From SAR202 cluster bacterium bin127 (GTDB lineage: Bacteria > Chloroflexota > Dehalococcoidia > Lucifugimonadales > Lucifugimonadaceae): a DNA stretch of 64,000 bases. The stretch lies in NCBI GenBank assembly GCA_002239045.1, contig MPNN01000004.1:124001-188000 (forward strand), in the 5' to 3' direction. Every line of letters starts with the position of its first letter. Position 1 is the first letter of the stretch. Under the pieces are notes generated by a model. That model saw only the letters and a list, made by a program, of their open reading frames with translations, did no database searches and was not told where the DNA came from. Both the position numbers and the translations under genes were made by a program. Below are positions 7,925-16,359 of the stretch, piece by piece.

Positions 7925-9820
7925 TCAGTTGTTAGGTTCGTAGCTTTCTAGCCAGTCGCAAAGTTCATAGATGTCGCCAAATGAGTCGATTGAGACTGGC
8001 GCGTCTTCGCCCCATAGAGCCAAGGCCACTTCTGCTTGCCACATCAACGCGTAGCTTAAGTACGAAATTCCAGCGTAAGGGTAGAGCGTACATGCCATCT
8101 TTAAGCCGGATGTGTCATCCAAAAGTAACGCTTGCACCATGCGCGGGACAGAGTTTGGTGGAAATAGATCGTTGCAGAATGCATCCGGGTCTTCAGTGTT
8201 GGTGAAGTATTCCGGCAGATTCTCGGCGAATTCACTGCTACCGATGGACTCTGCGTCGGATGCGACGTTTCTTCGCGATTCTGCGCTCGGGAACACCATG
8301 TGCTGAGCGCAATTCGAAATCAAATTTTCATGGGCAAATAGTTCCTGTGAGCTTAATACTTCGCGAAGCTCATTCACGCGTTCCTCACCTAACGCATCGA
8401 CCTTTTCCAAAAACCCTATCCGGCCATCGTCCGCGTTTTGCGCGACGGGAACCGGAGTGGGGCGTGGGCGCGGACTATCTTCAAGCGAGAGGAATGCTCT
8501 GCTCTGGTTATAATCGAGTGCGTAGAAGACCTGCAGATCATAGGCTTCGACGGGTGTGACAGCCACGAAGCTGAGCCTCATGTAACCTTTTGCATTCAAT
8601 TCGTCAACTTCATACGGTTCTTCAAGCATCACCAGATTCGCGGCATCGGGAGTGGAGAAGATGTCTTCGAGCTCCAACGAGTATTCTTCGGCAATCCGTC
8701 CTGCGAGATTGACCGCTTCGATCGGTTCTCGGGCACCATAGCCGTTCATCAGTGGGTAGTGGCTGGCGACTTCGATCTGAAATGCGAGAAATTCGTAGCC
8801 ATCAGCGAGCTTTCCGTCATCAGTCTTGGGATAAGAAACACCAACATTCAGTCCGTCGTATGCCTCGATGAGATGTTGTGCGACGCCTCGCTCCACGTGA
8901 GTCACGCGTACCGTTGTAGCGCCATCAACCTTCACGGCGCGGCCTAAGGGTGCCGGGCGATTCGGCCATGTGGTGCCGACTCCTTGTGCCTCCGCATGTG
9001 GTTCGAAGGAATTGCAAATATGCGGGGTGTTACCCGCATCGGACAGATAAAGATAGACAGAGTCGCCGCTTTCCCAATCGCTAAGAGCTAAGACGACGTT
9101 CTCCGGCTCGATAGGTTCATCAGCGAGGGTGTTTAGGTCAATCGTGAACGTTTTAGTGTCGTCAACGCCAAGATCGATCGTCTCGGCGAAAGAGGGTGCG
9201 TAATCCCTCGGACCATCTCCCGATTGCGTTTGAAGAGTATCGATCAGTTGGAAGGCATACTCTTGGATTTCGACACTGTCGTTACCGGTGTTTTCGATCG
9301 TCAACAATAGCGTGTCGAGATTTGCAGTGGACGTGTCGATGCGGAGTTTGATTTCGCCGACCGCGATCTCATCGCCTATGGACAATGGGTTGCCACGCCA
9401 AGAGCCGGGGGTGCCGATGGTGTTGCATGGCATTTCGGTAGATGCCGGCGTGATGCTATCTGCGACCCAAGGGAAATCAACGTGTGAATCGTCTACCTCG
9501 TAAGTGGTGGTAACGGTAGTTTTGCCAGTCGCAGGTGTATATGAGGTTGAGGAACGAACGCCTACGCCACTCCTTGGAGCTGATATTCCAGTCTCGATCT
9601 CAATCGCGATGCCTTCGTCGTCGATCCTGACTATTGGTGTCAGCGAGATTTCGTCAGGTTCCTCGGCCGGTATGGGGATCGGCGTCGTGGTTGGCTCGAA
9701 GGTCGCGGTTGGCTGAGACCGTACGGAAGTTGCGGTTTCTGGTACCGGTTCAGAGCCACACGCGAACACAAATAACGTAGCAAGGGCGAAAACGAGACAG
9801 TATCTCACGCGTCGAATCAT
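7925..9820 (-). CDS. large putative lipoprotein with DUF4352-like domain
   Basis: About 631 residues from the ATG at 9820 (an ATG at 9835 is possible). A signal peptide of Arg-rich N-terminus plus hydrophobic segment ends in a lipobox VFAC, so Cys21 should be lipidated and the protein anchored outside the membrane. A Pro/Thr linker follows. Residues about 130-235 (GDEIAVGEIKLRID..., LLLTIENTGNDSVEI) resemble the immunoglobulin-like DUF4352 telokin fold. The C-terminal 130 residues carry several cysteines (NLISNCAQHM, AFCNDLF, KMACTLYP, YELCDWL) and are probably a small helical module. No enzyme motif is seen. It is convergent with ffh and has no operon partner. Confidence 0.7.
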   Translation of the reverse strand: MIRRVRYCLVFALATLFVFACGSEPVPETATSVRSQPTATFEPTTTPIPIPAEEPDEISLTPIVRIDDEGIAIEIETGISAPRSGVGVRSSTSYTPATGKTTVTTTYEVDDSHVDFPWVADSITPASTEMPCNTIGTPGSWRGNPLSIGDEIAVGEIKLRIDTSTANLDTLLLTIENTGNDSVEIQEYAFQLIDTLQTQSGDGPRDYAPSFAETIDLGVDDTKTFTIDLNTLADEPIEPENVVLALSDWESGDSVYLYLSDAGNTPHICNSFEPHAEAQGVGTTWPNRPAPLGRAVKVDGATTVRVTHVERGVAQHLIEAYDGLNVGVSYPKTDDGKLADGYEFLAFQIEVASHYPLMNGYGAREPIEAVNLAGRIAEEYSLELEDIFSTPDAANLVMLEEPYEVDELNAKGYMRLSFVAVTPVEAYDLQVFYALDYNQSRAFLSLEDSPRPRPTPVPVAQNADDGRIGFLEKVDALGEERVNELREVLSSQELFAHENLISNCAQHMVFPSAESRRNVASDAESIGSSEFAENLPEYFTNTEDPDAFCNDLFPPNSVPRMVQALLLDDTSGLKMACTLYPYAGISYLSYALMWQAEVALALWGEDAPVSIDSFGDIYELCDWLESYEPNN

Positions 9821-9892
9821 CACACCAGCGCCCATCTCAGAATCTTTCGCAACTCCGCAAAACCTGCGGCTATACCTTCACTATAACTGAGT

Positions 9893-9926
9893 ACTACAGC
9901 TCCACGCGCGATGTGGAGAATGTAGT
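9893..9926. repeat. inverted repeat between divergent genes
   Basis: ACTACA-g-CTCCAC, a 7-nt loop, then GTGGAG-aa-TGTAGT: nearly perfect 12-bp arms. It sits between the lipoprotein gene on the minus strand and the antitoxin gene on the plus strand. It could be an operator for the toxin-antitoxin unit or a hairpin in either transcript. No T-run follows, so a Rho-independent terminator is unlikely. Confidence 0.45.
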
Positions 9927-9990
9927 GGCGGCGGTTGTGAATGATTTTGTTGATGGGCTATGATTACGGACGATGGCATAATGAGCAACG

Positions 9991-10251
9991 ATGGTCGACG
10001 AGATGGTTCAAACAGTGACAGCCAAGTACGAGGATGGTTTCCTCAAGCCTACGACGGCGCTTGATTTGGACGAGGGAGACGTGGTTGTTGTTACGATCTC
10101 GGGGCGTCGCATCACTACTAAGGATGTTGAGGCGAGCAGATCTTCGGCAGGTGCATGGAGGGGAAGAGTCGATGCTGAGAACCTGATTGCCGGACTGTAT
10201 GAGGCGCGTATTCAAGGCTCTGCGCACATGGTTGACGACGACGCGGAATGA
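9991..10251 (+). CDS. DUF104 (AF2212-like) antitoxin
   Basis: 86 residues. The segment VTAKYEDGFLKPTTALDLDEGDVVVVTI is the full DUF104 fold, a small beta-barrel antitoxin family normally paired with a VapC-type PIN toxin. The start could be the ATG at 9991 or the in-frame ATG at 10003 (MVQTVTAKYEDG), which is nearer the family norm. Its stop overlaps the start of a truncated PIN gene as ATGA, the usual antitoxin-toxin coupling. The C-terminal 40 residues would form the toxin-wrapping tail. With the toxin broken, the antitoxin may be a relic. Confidence 0.8.
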   Translation: MVDEMVQTVTAKYEDGFLKPTTALDLDEGDVVVVTISGRRITTKDVEASRSSAGAWRGRVDAENLIAGLYEARIQGSAHMVDDDAE

Positions 10252-10380
10252 GGTATCTGGTCGACACGGACTGGGTGATCCATTACCTGAACGGCAACCC
10301 CAGCATCCGCGAACGATTAGACGAGGTTAGAGACGAGGGCGTGGCGGTTGTCTGAACTATGATTTATGCGATTGGAAAAA
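10248..10380 (+). pseudogene. truncated VapC-type PIN-domain toxin
   Basis: Starts at the ATG overlapping the antitoxin stop and reads MRYLVDTDWVIHYLNGNP, the canonical N-terminus of VapC with the first catalytic aspartate (DTDWVI). It hits a TGA after 35 codons at 10353. A short in-frame continuation (TMIYAIGKIG) may be the decayed second helix, but the remaining catalytic acids are missing. A complete PIN toxin is about 130 residues. Inactivating decay of the toxin is the simplest explanation. Confidence 0.7.
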
Positions 10381-10419
10381 TCGGCTGTGATTTGGGGGTT
10401 GGGGCTAATAATTCGTCGG

Positions 10420-10515
10420 ATGATTTTGGAGTACAACCTGGAGCATGAGAAGCAGGTGAGGGCGACCGCGTTTGCGTGGCTTGGGTCGCGGGTTTCGAGT
10501 GAGAAGATAGAGTAA
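10420..10515 (+). pseudogene. possible N-terminal fragment of an HNH-type nuclease gene
   Basis: A 31-codon frame reading MILEYNLEHEKQVRATAFAWL and ending shortly after. The EHEKQVRATAFAWL stretch resembles the first helix of some HNH restriction-endonuclease-like proteins, from memory of the family only. No HNH motif is present because the frame stops. It lies directly between the dead PIN toxin and a cytosine methyltransferase, a place where mobile defence debris accumulates. Confidence 0.22.
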
Positions 10516-10579
10516 AATCCAATCATGCTGCCCGATAAGGCGGAATCCTCCAGGAGCAAAGAAGAAACAGAGACGATCA

Positions 10580-11521
10580 GTGGACGCAGTTTCTCTTTTC
10601 ACAGGATGCGGCGGCTCCGACAAGGGGTTGGTTGATGCTGGTTGGCGGATTCTGATGGCCAACGACATCTTGCCCTACGCCAAAGAGGTGTACGAGGCTA
10701 ACCTTCCGGAGACGGATTTCCTGACCACCAGCATCAAGGAGATAAAGTCTTTTCCTGCGGCTGACTTGCTGATCGGTTGCTATCCCTGCCAAGGTTTTAG
10801 CCAAGGTGGTGCTCGCGACTCGGAACGCAGTGTCAACAGACTCTATCTGGAGTTCGATCGTGCACTGAGAGAGATTCACCCAAAGGCGTTCGTAGTCGAA
10901 AATGTTGCAGGGATGGCTCGTAGCAACAATCGTCACATTTTGGATGACCAACTATGCCGCTTCCGTTCAGCTGGGTATAGTGTTCCTGACCCGCTTATCG
11001 TCAACTCAGTTGACTACGGATTGGCTCAGGAACGACGGCGGATCTTCATTGTGGGCATACGATCCGATATCGGGTTGACATACAAGTTCCCGAAACCAAC
11101 GCATGGGCCGGAACTACGACCGTTCAAGACACAACGCGAAGTGTTGAGCCAGTTTACGGAAACATGGCCTGAGGGAGAGTTCTGCGACCAAGACTTCCAC
11201 TGGTACTATCTCTCACGTAACCGATACCGCGGATGGGATGAACCTAGCAAAACAATTCTTGCGAACGCTCGCCACATGCCGTTGCATCCAGAGAGCCCTC
11301 GCATGAGAAAAGTCGGGACGGACAAGTGGGTTTTCGAAGGGGATCATCGAAGCGCAAGGCGTCTTTCATTCAGAGAAGCTGCAGCGCTTCAAGATTTAGT
11401 TGACTGGGAATTTCCGGACACTGTGCCTTTGATGAAAAAATACCAAGTCATCGGTAACGCTGTGCCCCCGATGATTTTCAAGCAAATGGTGGATGCCATC
11501 CCTGAAGAAGTGTTTTTGTGA
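10580..11521 (+). CDS. DNA (cytosine-5) methyltransferase
   Basis: 313 residues from a GTG start, with no better in-frame start upstream. C5-MTase motifs in order: I (VSLFTGCGGSDKGL), IV with the catalytic Cys (GCYPCQGFSQGG, about residue 73), VI (VVENVAGM), VIII (AQERRRIFIVG), IX (RRLSFREAAALQD) and X (QVIGNAVPP). The target recognition region between VIII and IX is short. It methylates C5 of cytosine in a specific site. It faces, 33 bp apart and convergent, an operon of ATPase, nuclease-like protein and helicase, which together resemble a predicted R-M system with a MutL/MORC-like ATPase. Confidence 0.95.
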   Translation: MDAVSLFTGCGGSDKGLVDAGWRILMANDILPYAKEVYEANLPETDFLTTSIKEIKSFPAADLLIGCYPCQGFSQGGARDSERSVNRLYLEFDRALREIHPKAFVVENVAGMARSNNRHILDDQLCRFRSAGYSVPDPLIVNSVDYGLAQERRRIFIVGIRSDIGLTYKFPKPTHGPELRPFKTQREVLSQFTETWPEGEFCDQDFHWYYLSRNRYRGWDEPSKTILANARHMPLHPESPRMRKVGTDKWVFEGDHRSARRLSFREAAALQDLVDWEFPDTVPLMKKYQVIGNAVPPMIFKQMVDAIPEEVFL

Positions 11522-11553
11522 GCGGTTTTACCGTAATTCGATCAATCGCTACG

Positions 11554-11570
11554 TTCAAGAACTTCTTGAA
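11554..11570. repeat. perfect inverted repeat between convergent genes
   Basis: TTCAAGAA-c-TTCTTGAA, inside the last codons of the GHKL ATPase gene and just past the methyltransferase stop, flanked by further weak complementarity (atcaat / attgat). It may act as a bidirectional transcript end hairpin; there is no strong T-tract, so this is tentative. Confidence 0.35.
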
Positions 11571-13111
11571 TTGATTACGCGTAAGAATGCATCTTTAAAG
11601 CGCCTGAATGTATGTGCAGGAACGTTTTGACCTCTTTTACGTATTCCGCTCTCAACGAGCGCGTCTGCATACAAGTTAAGCGCGTACAGATCAAGTTTGG
11701 CTGGCTCCCTACCTATCACTCTGTCCACAAATGGGTGGTTCAGATTAACGTAGAGCAGCAACTCATCCGATGAGGGCATCTCGAAATGGGCATGCACGTC
11801 GGTATCTGCTAAATCTTCGAGCCAGTAGACCTTCAAGGTTGGAACCCCTTCGGTTCCTATCTGGACGTAAGTTGGCTGATCGCCAAACTGCTCAATAGCT
11901 TGCTGCAGGCGCTGTTCCGCAACAGTGGAAAGTTGCTGTGGCGGGGGAGGACCAGTTTCTACGATTGTCATCGCCGAATCGAATTCGGGGCCTTGCAGCG
12001 AGTCTTTGGTGTTATCACCTGCAACTTGACCGTCTGCAGACGTGGTTTTTGGACCCGGTTCGGATGTAGGGTGGGCTAGCTTCTCCACGTATTCGGCAAC
12101 CTCGGAGTGCAACTTCTTCACGAATTCGTTCTCTAAGTCGCCGACCCAGTCGAATGCATCTTTGGTCTGTGTCACAGGCCAATGGTTAAGGTCAAGCTCA
12201 CCAAACAGTCGTTGTGACGGGTACTGGTTAGGCGCACCAAATATCTCAGCAGGCTTATATCCGTTACCTGGACCGCCGACAACCAAGCGGTCCCGCCGGA
12301 AAAGGTGCATGCCAGCTCTGCGCGCTTCACCGGGTATCCGTATCCAAACTCGTCCAGTCACATCAAGACCGCTTACGTTAAACTGAACGTTTTTTTCCCA
12401 TCGGTTGACTGTTCCATCGGACAAGGTTTCTTCGAAGGGACAATCGGGTTCCCATGCAAACGGTTCACCGTTCCATTTGATCGCAATATCGCCCGATTCG
12501 ATATCTCTTCTATACATACTCGCGATATTTTCACGAACACTGCTAAGTGCGCGACCGCGAAAGGTTCTATGGAGATTCTCGATCTCGACTCGCGTGTAAT
12601 GATTCAGAGGTTCTAATCCAAAGCTTTGTGTTACGGTTATGGCCTGCGGTTTCTCAGTCTCTAGACTATTAACATCAACGAACGCGTTATATTCAATTTC
12701 GTCACCTAAACGCTTTGTGACTACCCGCCACCGACTTCCAAACCAACAGGCGGCCATTTTGAGGCCCATTCCAAACTCGGAGCGTCCACTAGTATTCTCA
12801 GGCGGACGATTTAGTTGGATCGCTCGTTCAAGTTCGCTCCAGTTCATCCCGTTGGCATTGTCCACGATAGCCAGAGTCTTGGCCTTGGAGTCATATGCGA
12901 TATCAATATCGAGTTTCGGCGTTCGACCAGTGCGTTTGGCGATATCTTCTTTGTGATCAAAGTAATTTTGGGTCGCATTATCGACGAATTCTGCTATCGC
13001 CGACCAAGGATGGTAAGAAATTCTTCTGAAAGTGGCATATACACCTGTATCGGGACGAATGTCGATGCTACGCGGTTCCGGCTTTTTCTTTTTCACTTTC
13101 GGCTTTTTCAC
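11555..13111 (-). CDS. GHKL ATPase of the MutL/MORC-like R-M type
   Basis: 518 residues. The Bergerat ATP-binding fold is plain: E41-xxx-N45 in AEFVDNATQN, D84 in IVDNANGMNW, and GRSEFGMGLK (about 109-118). The Asn and Gly pattern and the following region (RAIQLNRPPENTSG) resemble the MORC-like GHKL family, which is known from predicted bacterial R-M operons and is ancestral to eukaryotic MORC proteins. The C-terminal half is unrecognised. It is the third gene of the operon helicase, nuclease-like protein, ATPase, opposite a C5 methyltransferase. Likely role: ATP-gated DNA clamp or switch in a restriction complex (inference). The N-terminus is very Lys-rich. Confidence 0.85.
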   Translation of the reverse strand: MKKPKVKKKKPEPRSIDIRPDTGVYATFRRISYHPWSAIAEFVDNATQNYFDHKEDIAKRTGRTPKLDIDIAYDSKAKTLAIVDNANGMNWSELERAIQLNRPPENTSGRSEFGMGLKMAACWFGSRWRVVTKRLGDEIEYNAFVDVNSLETEKPQAITVTQSFGLEPLNHYTRVEIENLHRTFRGRALSSVRENIASMYRRDIESGDIAIKWNGEPFAWEPDCPFEETLSDGTVNRWEKNVQFNVSGLDVTGRVWIRIPGEARRAGMHLFRRDRLVVGGPGNGYKPAEIFGAPNQYPSQRLFGELDLNHWPVTQTKDAFDWVGDLENEFVKKLHSEVAEYVEKLAHPTSEPGPKTTSADGQVAGDNTKDSLQGPEFDSAMTIVETGPPPPQQLSTVAEQRLQQAIEQFGDQPTYVQIGTEGVPTLKVYWLEDLADTDVHAHFEMPSSDELLLYVNLNHPFVDRVIGREPAKLDLYALNLYADALVESGIRKRGQNVPAHTFRRFKDAFLRVINSRSS

Positions 13112-13132
13112 TCGATGGTTCCTTGTTTCTGT

Positions 13133-13933
13133 CTACTGATCGATGACGAGCTCGGCGAGGTTTCTAGCGGGGTCAATTACGCGAACCGTAGCGCTGGCAT
13201 GCTCAGGCACAATGGTCAAAGATAGCACTAAACCAGGCCCACGATCGAAATGTTGGACATGAACGAATTTTTCATCTTGGTCGCCGGAAACGGCTGGGAG
13301 ACGTACTTTATACAACGACGCTGGAAAACTTCTGGGAAGTTCCATCACTACGCTGTTGCCAAGTGGGTCGCCGCGTCTCAAGACGTACGTCGTGGGAGCG
13401 GTTAGCCGTGACAACTCGCTTGGGAGTCTCTCAACCAATACAGCCCATCCACCAATATCTCCGTAATACGGTTCTAACACTGCAAGATCGAATCCCGATG
13501 ATCGGCACGTCCTCGATATTGGCTCAGTGTACTGATCAACGACGCACAGGAGGCCTGGGTCCCTATTTGTAAGGCGTGTTAGCGTCTCAACACCAACGCC
13601 GGGGAAGGCTTTCTGTAACGATGGCACGAGCGATCTATCGTAAATGCCGTTACGGAGAGTCTCGAGTTGCGGGGCGATATGACCCGAAACCGAATGGGAA
13701 GCCAACTCGACCTCGACGACGTACCAGTCATCTAGATCGTTGGAGACTATGGTGATATCTGGCTTGGCACCGTGGCCATGCCAATCCCTGATAATGGGTT
13801 TCCACGCGGCGGCCTTATAGTTCGGCATGATTTGGTTGATGACCCGAAGCACCTGCTCCTCGAAGTCTCGTTCATAGCTAGGAGTGCGTGGTTTGAAGGT
13901 TCGAGGCGGATTTTCAGTCAGGAACGATCTCAT
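13133..13933 (-). CDS. nuclease-like protein (PD-(D/E)xK-type) in the MORC-like R-M operon
   Basis: 266 residues. Residues 50-80 (GHGAKPDITIVSN, then WYVVEVELASHS) have the strand pattern of a PD-(D/E)xK core: P58-D59 followed by E74-V-E76, with a second acidic residue in place of Lys. It could be a restriction nuclease with a variant active site or a degenerate DNA-binding version. Its ATG overlaps the helicase stop as ATGA, and the ATPase follows 21 bp on. The C-terminal 130 residues are beta-rich and unrecognised. Confidence 0.62.
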   Translation of the reverse strand: MRSFLTENPPRTFKPRTPSYERDFEEQVLRVINQIMPNYKAAAWKPIIRDWHGHGAKPDITIVSNDLDDWYVVEVELASHSVSGHIAPQLETLRNGIYDRSLVPSLQKAFPGVGVETLTRLTNRDPGLLCVVDQYTEPISRTCRSSGFDLAVLEPYYGDIGGWAVLVERLPSELSRLTAPTTYVLRRGDPLGNSVVMELPRSFPASLYKVRLPAVSGDQDEKFVHVQHFDRGPGLVLSLTIVPEHASATVRVIDPARNLAELVIDQ

Positions 13934-15171
13934 TGGGCTTCAAACCAGCGTACGCCAGCAACGCCTTCAAGTCTGACGGATTCGGCTCGTAAAGTTTCTG
14001 CTTCGCCCGGTAGAACGTAGATTGTGACCACTGTTGCAGTTTTTTTGTCGGGATGGGGTCGCAACACTCTGCCGAGGCGTTGGATGCGTTGTCGTACCGA
14101 TGTTGTTGAAGCGCTGATTATGCCGTACTCGGACTCAGGAACGTCTATCCCTTCGTCAAGCGCTCTGCATGTCACTAGGACATCAATTTGGCCCCTCATG
14201 TAAAGCAGCAGATTCAAGTACCGAGTTGGTGCACCTAGTTGCGAGTGATAGGCCCGCACCCGGTGTCCACGCCGCGTGAGCTCTGCAGTGATTTCGTTCG
14301 CAGATTGTATCGACTCGTGGAAAACGAGCCCACGGTGCCCCCTGAGGCTATCTACAAGAGCGACAGCGGACGGCAATCGCGAAGTGACACGTTGACTGTG
14401 CCGACTTCGCCTTAACAGCAAATTCTGAAGCCGTTTGGATGTATCCAATCCGATTTCACGAAGCTGTTGGGATTCCATATGTATCGCTCGATTATCCGCT
14501 GCGAGCTGTTTCTGCTCAGTATCATTGGGGGTTACTCGAAGATTCCACAGCTCGAATTCCGAGATCACGCCATCGTGCGAAGCCTCCTCGTATCCATAGC
14601 GGTATACGATTAACCCCAATTTGGCTGAAACTACCGTTTCGAAAAAATCATCGTACTGTCGCTCAGGTGTTGCAGATAGCCCTAATGTTGCGACGTAACT
14701 GCCGTCCAAGACTTTCCGATTGGTTGGGGATCCTGCACGGTGACATTCGTCAACGATCAGAAACCACTGCCCGGTGCTGGTTAACTCCGAAGCGATTGTG
14801 CGCATGCTGTCAAGCACGCCTAACACAATTGGCGAATTCTCAATACGTCGCATTCCCCCGCCGATCAGATCGATGTCTGAGTCGTCGAGTGTCAATTCAT
14901 CCCGGAGTGCAACTCGCCATTGATCCATCAGTGCGACCGTAGGAACGACGATCAACACCCTGGTATTTGGGTACCGCCTCCAAACTTCCACCATGCATAA
15001 CATAGCGAAGATTGTCTTGCCACCTCCTGTCACAACGCTCACCACTCCCCTTAACTGTGATGACCAAGCGGCTAACGCTTCGATCTGCCACCTCCTCGGT
15101 TCTCGGCGGAGGTTTTTCGGGTTTAATGCTTGATCCACTTGGTTTACATTGACTAGATAGCGAATACACAA
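13930..15171 (-). CDS. superfamily 2 helicase (DEAD/DEAH, ResIII-like)
   Basis: 413 residues. Q29 in RRWQIEAL, motif I VTGGGKT (about 47-53), motif Ia IVVPTVALMDQW, motif II VDECH, motif III LGLSATPER, motif V DVLVTCRALDEGIDVPE and motif VI QRIQRLGRVLR are all present. A compact two-RecA translocase or helicase without accessory nuclease, close to the RAD25/SSL2-like ResIII proteins found in restriction systems. It is the first gene of a three-gene operon. Only 69 bp separate its start from the downstream end of the neighbouring small helical gene. Confidence 0.92.
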   Translation of the reverse strand: MCIRYLVNVNQVDQALNPKNLRREPRRWQIEALAAWSSQLRGVVSVVTGGGKTIFAMLCMVEVWRRYPNTRVLIVVPTVALMDQWRVALRDELTLDDSDIDLIGGGMRRIENSPIVLGVLDSMRTIASELTSTGQWFLIVDECHRAGSPTNRKVLDGSYVATLGLSATPERQYDDFFETVVSAKLGLIVYRYGYEEASHDGVISEFELWNLRVTPNDTEQKQLAADNRAIHMESQQLREIGLDTSKRLQNLLLRRSRHSQRVTSRLPSAVALVDSLRGHRGLVFHESIQSANEITAELTRRGHRVRAYHSQLGAPTRYLNLLLYMRGQIDVLVTCRALDEGIDVPESEYGIISASTTSVRQRIQRLGRVLRPHPDKKTATVVTIYVLPGEAETLRAESVRLEGVAGVRWFEAQ

Positions 15172-15240
15172 TCTAACACACTTGGTGCGCTGGATACCCG
15201 CATGCGCCGTCCTGAAGGAGGGGAAAGGCAGGGTGAGGTA

Positions 15241-15600
15241 TTAAGCCGCGTCGATGTTGGCGAGGCGGTGGATGAGTTGGGAGACTTGGGTGGCGAAGTG
15301 TCGGATTTCGTCTTCTTGCATCCAGTTTTCGTAGAAGTTGGAGTGGAGGGAGTCGGCGGCGTTGAAGAGGTAGATGAGCTGCTTGTCGTCAGTTTCGTTG
15401 GCAAGATTTCGGATGATGCGGTAGGAGTGGGCGTGAGATTTGTGTTCCCAGCCGCGGTCTTCTGCGATTGACTCTAGGGAGTGCGCGGCGGCGCCCCAGA
15501 ACTTTTCGGAGGCCTGAATGAGGTCGCCAGCTTCGAGTTCGATGTTGGCCTGCTCAAATAGGTCGGTTGAAATGGCACGATAATCTTGCGCGGTCGTCAT
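15241..15600 (-). CDS. small helical PaREP1/HEPN-like protein, copy 1
   Basis: 119 residues, all-helical. The core LEAGDLIQASEKFWGAAAHSLE, then RGW, SYRIIRNLANE, and LHSNFYENWM is shared with two other genes in this window (38471-38830 and 52639-52992). The pattern resembles the PaREP1-like small proteins related to HEPN folds; the RNase RxxxxH motif is not obvious. It closes the tldD-pmbA-HEAT-rpe transcription unit, 35 bp after rpe. Function unknown; nucleic-acid or nucleotide handling is a guess from fold resemblance. Confidence 0.7.
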   Translation of the reverse strand: MTTAQDYRAISTDLFEQANIELEAGDLIQASEKFWGAAAHSLESIAEDRGWEHKSHAHSYRIIRNLANETDDKQLIYLFNAADSLHSNFYENWMQEDEIRHFATQVSQLIHRLANIDAA

Positions 15601-15635
15601 GTCGGTAGAGTCTACATAGAGGATGGTTGCGAGGA

Positions 15636-16322
15636 CTATCCGCGATTGGCGCTTGCTAGCCTTTCGCGGAGTTGCTGCACGGCTGCTTCAATGCCGTCGG
15701 GGTTCGAAAAAATCCCGGAACCGGAGATGAAGGTTGTTGCCCCGGCTTCGAGCGTGGGGCCGATGGTTTGGGACTTGATGCCGCCGTCTACCGCGATTTC
15801 GATGCGGTTGTCGGGATGGGCGGTCCGCATCATGGAGAGCGCTTCGCTGATCTTTGGAAGCGTGTCCGGGAGGAAGTCCTGACCTCCAAGCCCGGGTTCG
15901 ACGGTCATCACCAAAACCCGCCTGATACGGTCGGCAACCGACCAGAGCGATGACACTGGCGTCCGTGGACGGATCGCGACGGCGGGGGCAGCACCAGTTT
16001 CGAGTATGACATCGATGGTTTGATCCACGTCGGCTACACCCTCGATATGAACAGTGATGATATCGCCGCCCGCTTCCGCCAACGGCTGGATGAGATGCTC
16101 GGGTGAGCGGTCCATCATGTGAACGTCGATCGGGAGTGTTGCGTGACGCTTCACCGCTTCGAGGATCGGAGGTCCGAACGTCAGGTTGGGGACGAAGTGT
16201 CCGTCCATCACGTCGAAGTGGAACTCGTCGACGCCGGCTTCTTCAGCTGCTCCGATGGAGTCGGCCAAGTAACCGAAATCAGCTGAGAGCAGGGATGCTG
16301 AGATTTTTGGCGCCGGAACCAT
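15636..16322 (-). CDS. rpe: ribulose-phosphate 3-epimerase
   Basis: 228 residues from the ATG at 16322 (MVPAPKISASLLSADF). An upstream in-frame extension would run into the preceding gene and is low complexity, so it was rejected. A TIM barrel with the family's metal and catalytic ligands: S in ISASLLSADF, H and D in EFHFDVMDGHFVPN, H in PIDVHMM, M and EPG in VMTVEPGLGGQDF, and D in IAVDGGI. Converts D-ribulose-5-phosphate to D-xylulose-5-phosphate in the pentose phosphate or Calvin route. It is flanked on the same strand by the HEAT-repeat gene (38 bp upstream) and a small helical gene. Confidence 0.96.
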   Translation of the reverse strand: MVPAPKISASLLSADFGYLADSIGAAEEAGVDEFHFDVMDGHFVPNLTFGPPILEAVKRHATLPIDVHMMDRSPEHLIQPLAEAGGDIITVHIEGVADVDQTIDVILETGAAPAVAIRPRTPVSSLWSVADRIRRVLVMTVEPGLGGQDFLPDTLPKISEALSMMRTAHPDNRIEIAVDGGIKSQTIGPTLEAGATTFISGSGIFSNPDGIEAAVQQLRERLASANRG

Positions 16323-16359
16323 CGGTATCGAAACTCGTGCGATCTGGAGAGGTCGTCGA

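Noticed and set aside
10353..10355. In-frame TGA in the truncated VapC as a possible selenocysteine codon.
   Set aside because: PIN domains do not have a Cys here, no SECIS-like hairpin follows, and the catalytic C-terminus is absent; a nonsense mutation is the better reading.
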